This document shows, piece by piece, positions 7,177-9,575 of a stretch of DNA of 9,575 bases. The DNA is taken from positions 1-9,575 of the forward strand of contig CAJMPJ010000078.1 in the NCBI GenBank assembly GCA_905215155.1, read 5' to 3'. A model generated the notes under the pieces. It saw nothing but the letters and a program-made list of their open reading frames with translations. It was not told the DNA's origin and did not search any database. A program made the position numbers and the translations under genes. Numbering within the stretch: the first letter of the stretch is position 1; each line of letters begins with the position of its first letter. The stretch comes from an uncultured bacterium. Its GTDB lineage: Bacteria; Bacillota; Clostridia; Lachnospirales; Lachnospiraceae.

Positions 7177-7205
7177 ACTATACTGTGCCCTTAACTATTT
7201 GTCAA
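7177..7205 (-). promoter_or_regulatory. Consensus sigma-A promoter of the importer operon
   Basis: On the minus strand, a perfect TTGACA (7200-7205) is followed after 17 nt by TATAGT (7177-7182). Transcription would begin near 7170, leaving a leader of about 280 nt that contains the Cys-rich ORF and the terminator. Confidence 0.85.
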
Positions 7206-7237
7206 TCCCTTTTTCTCAAATATCCCCTACGGTAAAT

Positions 7238-7310
7238 CCTGGTATGATTGTTAAACCTATTAAATCCTTACTTAGAAACACTCCTTTTAGAACCAAATTT
7301 TCATACCAGG
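7238..7310. repeat. 10-bp inverted repeat between the chemoreceptor gene and the operon promoter
   Basis: On the minus strand, CCTGGTATGA (7301-7310) is exactly complementary to TCATACCAGG (7238-7247), with 53 nt between the arms. There is no T-tract, so it is a poor terminator. It could fold in the 3' end of the chemoreceptor mRNA or be a protein-binding site. The rest of 7206-7322 holds nothing else I can assign. Confidence 0.35.
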
Positions 7311-7322
7311 CTCCTATTCATA

Positions 7323-9275
7323 TCAAACTGATACAGACTCTTCTATGCGGAATTCCCCTACCAGTTCTTTTAACATCTGCATCTGGTTTAATAAATCCTC
7401 GCTGGTAGCCGCACTTTCCTGAGCCGTGGCGGAATTGGACTGGGTGACCATGGAGATCCTCTGCATGCCTTCCTCCAGGTCTTTGACGCTGTCGGACTGG
7501 TTCTCCAGAGACTGGGATATCTTGGCTACAAGAGCGTTGATATTGCCGGTCTGCTCCACAATCGTCTGAAATACTCCGGCAGTCTGTTCCGTATTCTTCT
7601 TTCCCTGGTCAACGGAATCTATGGTACTGCTGACCAGCTCTGTGGTCTGTTTTGCGGCATCCGCACTTTTGGAAGCCAGCTGACGGACTTCATCCGCCAC
7701 AACGGAAAAGCCTTTTCCCGCCTCACCGGCACGGGCCGCTTCCACTGCCGCATTTAAAGCAAGTATATTGGTCTGAAATGCGATATCATCAATGATCTTA
7801 ACGATATTCTGGATCTTCCTGGAGTATTCATCAATACTGGCCATTGACCGGAGAAGCCGTTCCATCTCCTCATTGCCCCTCTGGGTCTCCAAAAGAGCGG
7901 ATTCCGTAATGCCCTTCATGGAAAGGGAATACTCTGCATTATCCTTAATATAGCTGGAAACCTTCTCAAGAGAATTGGTAAGGGCTTCTGTGGTAGCCGC
8001 CTGCTCAGAAGAATTTTCTGCTAGATTCCTTCCGGTCAGTGCCACCTGTTCGGAACTGGAACGTACCTGATCCGTGGCTTCCGCGATATGGAAAAGTGTA
8101 CCGTTAAGAGAAGAAAGGATCTTTTCCAGAGCAGCCTGTATGGGCACAAAATCTCCTTTGTATTCTACAGAGCTTTTTGCTGTTAAATCCTTGGAAGCGA
8201 CTGCACTCAGCACAGCTGAAATATCTGAAATATAAGTACGCAGTCCGTAGATGGTATCCTGCAGCGCCAGAATCAGGCGGGCACTTTCATCCTTTCCATT
8301 TGCCGGCTCAAGCTCTCCCTGCAGATCTCCTTCCGCCAGCCGTTCAATCCGATGTGTGGCTGCAACGATGGGAGCGGTCAGTCTCTGTGCAAACACACGG
8401 GTGATCAAAATGGCCAACATCAAAAGAAGGAGTCCCGTTCCTGCACACATGGCAATGGTAAATCGAACGGCACCTTCAATCTGAGTCAGAGGAGTGGTAA
8501 CTGCTACCGACCAGCCTTCCGGTCCGCTTAAAGGAGTATATCCCACCAGACGGCGCTGGCCTTTGTAAAAGCTGAAGCCTGTTCCGGTCGCACCGCTCAT
8601 CATCTTCTCAAAAATCTTTGCCGTGGGAGCGTAGGAAGGGTTCTGTTTTGCCAGTTCTATGTAGTTCTGCGGATTTGCCACATTATCCTGAGTGGGATGA
8701 ATGACTGTGATTCCATTTTTATTAACCACAAATGCATATCCGCTTTCCCCGATTTTGATCTTTGTCAGATCATTGCTGATGGTCTCATAAGGCAATGTTC
8801 CATATAAGACCTTGCCGGTACTGCCAATGGGTGCGCCGATGTAGAATACCAGCTTTTTGTTCCCATCGAGAAACGGGTCGGAAATATAGGGAACTCCGTT
8901 CTTTGCCTGTTTGAAAAATTCCAGATCGGCGATCTTATCGTTCTTTTCATTGCCTCCCTGTGCGTCTGCAATGGTTATGTAATCAAAGCCAGATGCCTGT
9001 GCTTCTTCCTGCAGCAAAGCCTTCTGTTCGGATAAGGAAGTTTTTTTGTCGGTCAGGAAACTCTTGGAAGCGGTGATGCTCAATTCGTTGCGGTAGATGT
9101 TCAGGACCGAATCAATGCCCTGCTGATATGCGTTTGCAAGATAGGAAGAATTCTTTTTGGATTCTTTCATGGAACTGTTATAGTAAAGAATGGAAGAAAT
9201 GGTTGTTAAAAATATTACGGTAAAACCCAATAACAATGAAACGAAAAGTAATAGCTTGTTTTTTAAATATTTCAT
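7323..9275 (-). CDS. Methyl-accepting chemotaxis protein with extracellular Cache sensor
   Basis: The protein has 650 residues. A first membrane span lies at about residues 8-30, an extracellular double-Cache-like sensor at 35-262 (with [21 protein letters not shown] at 129-149), a second span at 272-293, HAMP at about 294-346 and a long helical signalling domain to the C-terminus. The hairpin tip that contacts CheA and CheW includes [18 protein letters not shown] at 501-518, followed by [13 protein letters not shown] at 522-534. There is no C-terminal pentapeptide tether for CheR/CheB. In the Cache domain the Arg/Trp positions of the known amino-acid-binding motif appear to be replaced ([11 protein letters not shown], 117-127), so its ligand is not predicted. 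ATG at 9275 has AGGAGG at 9285-9290 with a 9-nt spacer. The amino acid importer lies downstream on the same strand. Confidence 0.95.
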   Translation of the reverse strand: MKYLKNKLLLFVSLLLGFTVIFLTTISSILYYNSSMKESKKNSSYLANAYQQGIDSVLNIYRNELSITASKSFLTDKKTSLSEQKALLQEEAQASGFDYITIADAQGGNEKNDKIADLEFFKQAKNGVPYISDPFLDGNKKLVFYIGAPIGSTGKVLYGTLPYETISNDLTKIKIGESGYAFVVNKNGITVIHPTQDNVANPQNYIELAKQNPSYAPTAKIFEKMMSGATGTGFSFYKGQRRLVGYTPLSGPEGWSVAVTTPLTQIEGAVRFTIAMCAGTGLLLLMLAILITRVFAQRLTAPIVAATHRIERLAEGDLQGELEPANGKDESARLILALQDTIYGLRTYISDISAVLSAVASKDLTAKSSVEYKGDFVPIQAALEKILSSLNGTLFHIAEATDQVRSSSEQVALTGRNLAENSSEQAATTEALTNSLEKVSSYIKDNAEYSLSMKGITESALLETQRGNEEMERLLRSMASIDEYSRKIQNIVKIIDDIAFQTNILALNAAVEAARAGEAGKGFSVVADEVRQLASKSADAAKQTTELVSSTIDSVDQGKKNTEQTAGVFQTIVEQTGNINALVAKISQSLENQSDSVKDLEEGMQRISMVTQSNSATAQESAATSEDLLNQMQMLKELVGEFRIEESVSV

Positions 9276-9301
9276 ACTTATGAGCCTCCTCTAAATATCA
9301 T

Positions 9302-9419
9302 TCGAAAAGCATCCCGGTGCTCCTGCTGATAATACTCATACCTGTGTTCTGCCTTTTTACGTTCAAAACACAGAATCTTTTACTCCTATTATCAAAAACG
9401 ATCGTACTATGATTTTCGA
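9302..9419 (-). promoter_or_regulatory. Highly structured 5' leader of the chemoreceptor mRNA
   Basis: Three nested helices can form. The outer one pairs TCGAAAA (9413-9419) with TTTTCGA (9302-9308); after one mismatch it continues with CAT (9409-9411) against ATG (9310-9312). The middle one pairs TGATAATA (9387-9394) with TATTATCA (9327-9334), 8 bp perfect. The inner one pairs CTGTGTTTTG (9364-9373) with CAGAACACAG (9342-9351), 10 bp with one G-U, closing a 12-nt loop. The outer helix ends 12 nt before the ribosome binding site. I recognise no known riboswitch consensus, including the two c-di-GMP classes. The function is unknown; translational control is plausible. Confidence 0.5.
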
Positions 9420-9434
9420 CTTTTTATTTAGCAC

Positions 9435-9463
9435 ATTATACCACAAAAACCATAAACCGGCAA
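9435..9463 (-). promoter_or_regulatory. Extended -10 sigma-A promoter of the chemoreceptor gene
   Basis: On the minus strand, TTGCCG (9458-9463) is followed after 17 nt by a perfect TATAAT (9435-9440). The preceding TGG makes it an extended -10. The start would be near 9428, giving a 5' leader of about 150 nt. I did not find a convincing flagellar sigma (sigma-D) promoter. Confidence 0.8.
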
Positions 9464-9480
9464 CTCCTCCTTCTCCCTAT

Positions 9481-9487
9481 TTCGACA
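9481..9487. promoter_or_regulatory. Candidate Spo0A box upstream of the chemoreceptor promoter
   Basis: TTCGACA on the plus strand (TGTCGAA on the minus strand) is the exact 7-base Spo0A-box core known from Bacillus and Clostridium. It is centred about 56 nt upstream of the predicted start. A one-mismatch copy, TTCGACT, lies at 9415-9421, just downstream of the start. A 7-mer occurs by chance about once in a window of this size, so only the location makes it notable. Confidence 0.3.
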
Positions 9488-9543
9488 ATTTAACCGGTTT
9501 GCTGCGGAGGCTCCATTACCTGAAAAAAGCTGATAAGTCAAGA

Positions 9544-9562
9544 CCACCCGTAAAACGGGTGG
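9544..9562. repeat. GC-rich hairpin near the window edge
   Basis: CCACCCG (9544-9550) and CGGGTGG (9556-9562) form a perfect 7-bp stem with a 5-nt loop. Neither strand has a T-tract directly after the stem, so it is a poor intrinsic terminator. Short GC-rich hairpins like this occur at the ends of IS200/IS605-type elements, and an element could lie beyond 9575. No transposase is visible in the window, so the nature of the hairpin is open. Confidence 0.4.
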
Positions 9563-9575
9563 CTTGTGAAAAGGG

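Noticed and set aside
7106..7408. Plus-strand frame of 100 codons across the importer promoter and the 3' end of the chemoreceptor gene
   Set aside because: It begins with TTG, has no ribosome binding site, covers a strong minus-strand promoter and runs antisense into a clear gene.
9313..9340. Mini-ORFs in the chemoreceptor leader, including one with AGGAG seven nt before ATG at 9312 that encodes only four residues
   Set aside because: It is too short to judge as coding, and the bases are better explained by the RNA helices; kept only as a note.
9302..9428. c-di-GMP riboswitch in the chemoreceptor leader
   Set aside because: Such riboswitches are common before clostridial chemoreceptor genes, but the conserved GACGCAAAGC-like core is absent and the helix order differs.
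9395..9430. Sigma-D (flagellar) promoter for the chemoreceptor gene
   Set aside because: TAAA elements are present, but no CCGATA-like -10 stands at the right distance; the sigma-A promoter at 9435-9463 is much better.

Overview
The window looks like chromosomal DNA of a Gram-positive, low-to-mid-GC anaerobe of the Bacillota, most likely a Lachnospiraceae-type Clostridium. The reasons are strong AGGAGG-type ribosome binding sites on almost every gene, consensus sigma-A promoters, a lipoprotein signal on the binding protein, and the protein types. This placement is an inference from style, not a database match. Every supported gene lies on the minus strand, so transcription runs from high to low coordinates.

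In transcription order: (1) 9276-9575 is non-coding. It holds a hairpin at the window edge, a candidate Spo0A box, a promoter and a long, strongly self-complementary 5' leader. (2) 7323-9275 encodes a complete membrane chemoreceptor (Cache, HAMP and signalling domains). (3) 6891-7322 is a regulatory stretch: an inverted repeat, a consensus promoter, a 33-codon cysteine-rich leader ORF with a good ribosome binding site, and a perfect 14-bp intrinsic terminator placed before the next operon. (4) 3923-6890 is a four-gene polar amino acid ABC importer operon (permease, permease, ATPase, lipoprotein binding protein) closed by a terminator. (5) 1-3803 is a TetR-family regulator followed by two exporter-fold ABC half-transporters that overlap by ATGA. 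The second of these runs off the window.

The most interesting system is the leader of the importer operon. The only good promoter lies upstream of a strong terminator, and between them is a short ORF with five Cys codons in 33, including Cys-Cys-Arg-Cys. The Cys codons sit in the 5' arm of a hairpin whose 3' arm can also pair with the 5' arm of the terminator. The operon's binding protein resembles, as far as I can recall, the CjaA-type cysteine-binding proteins. Together this suggests ribosome-mediated, cysteine-responsive transcription attenuation of a cysteine/cystine uptake operon.

A second notable item is the chemoreceptor leader, where three nested helices span about 120 nt and match no riboswitch I recognise. 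A third is the compact tetR control region. Its -35 box lies inside the terminator hairpin of the preceding operon, and its start region is covered by two adjacent ATAAC-N3-GTTAT dyads, which indicates autorepression.
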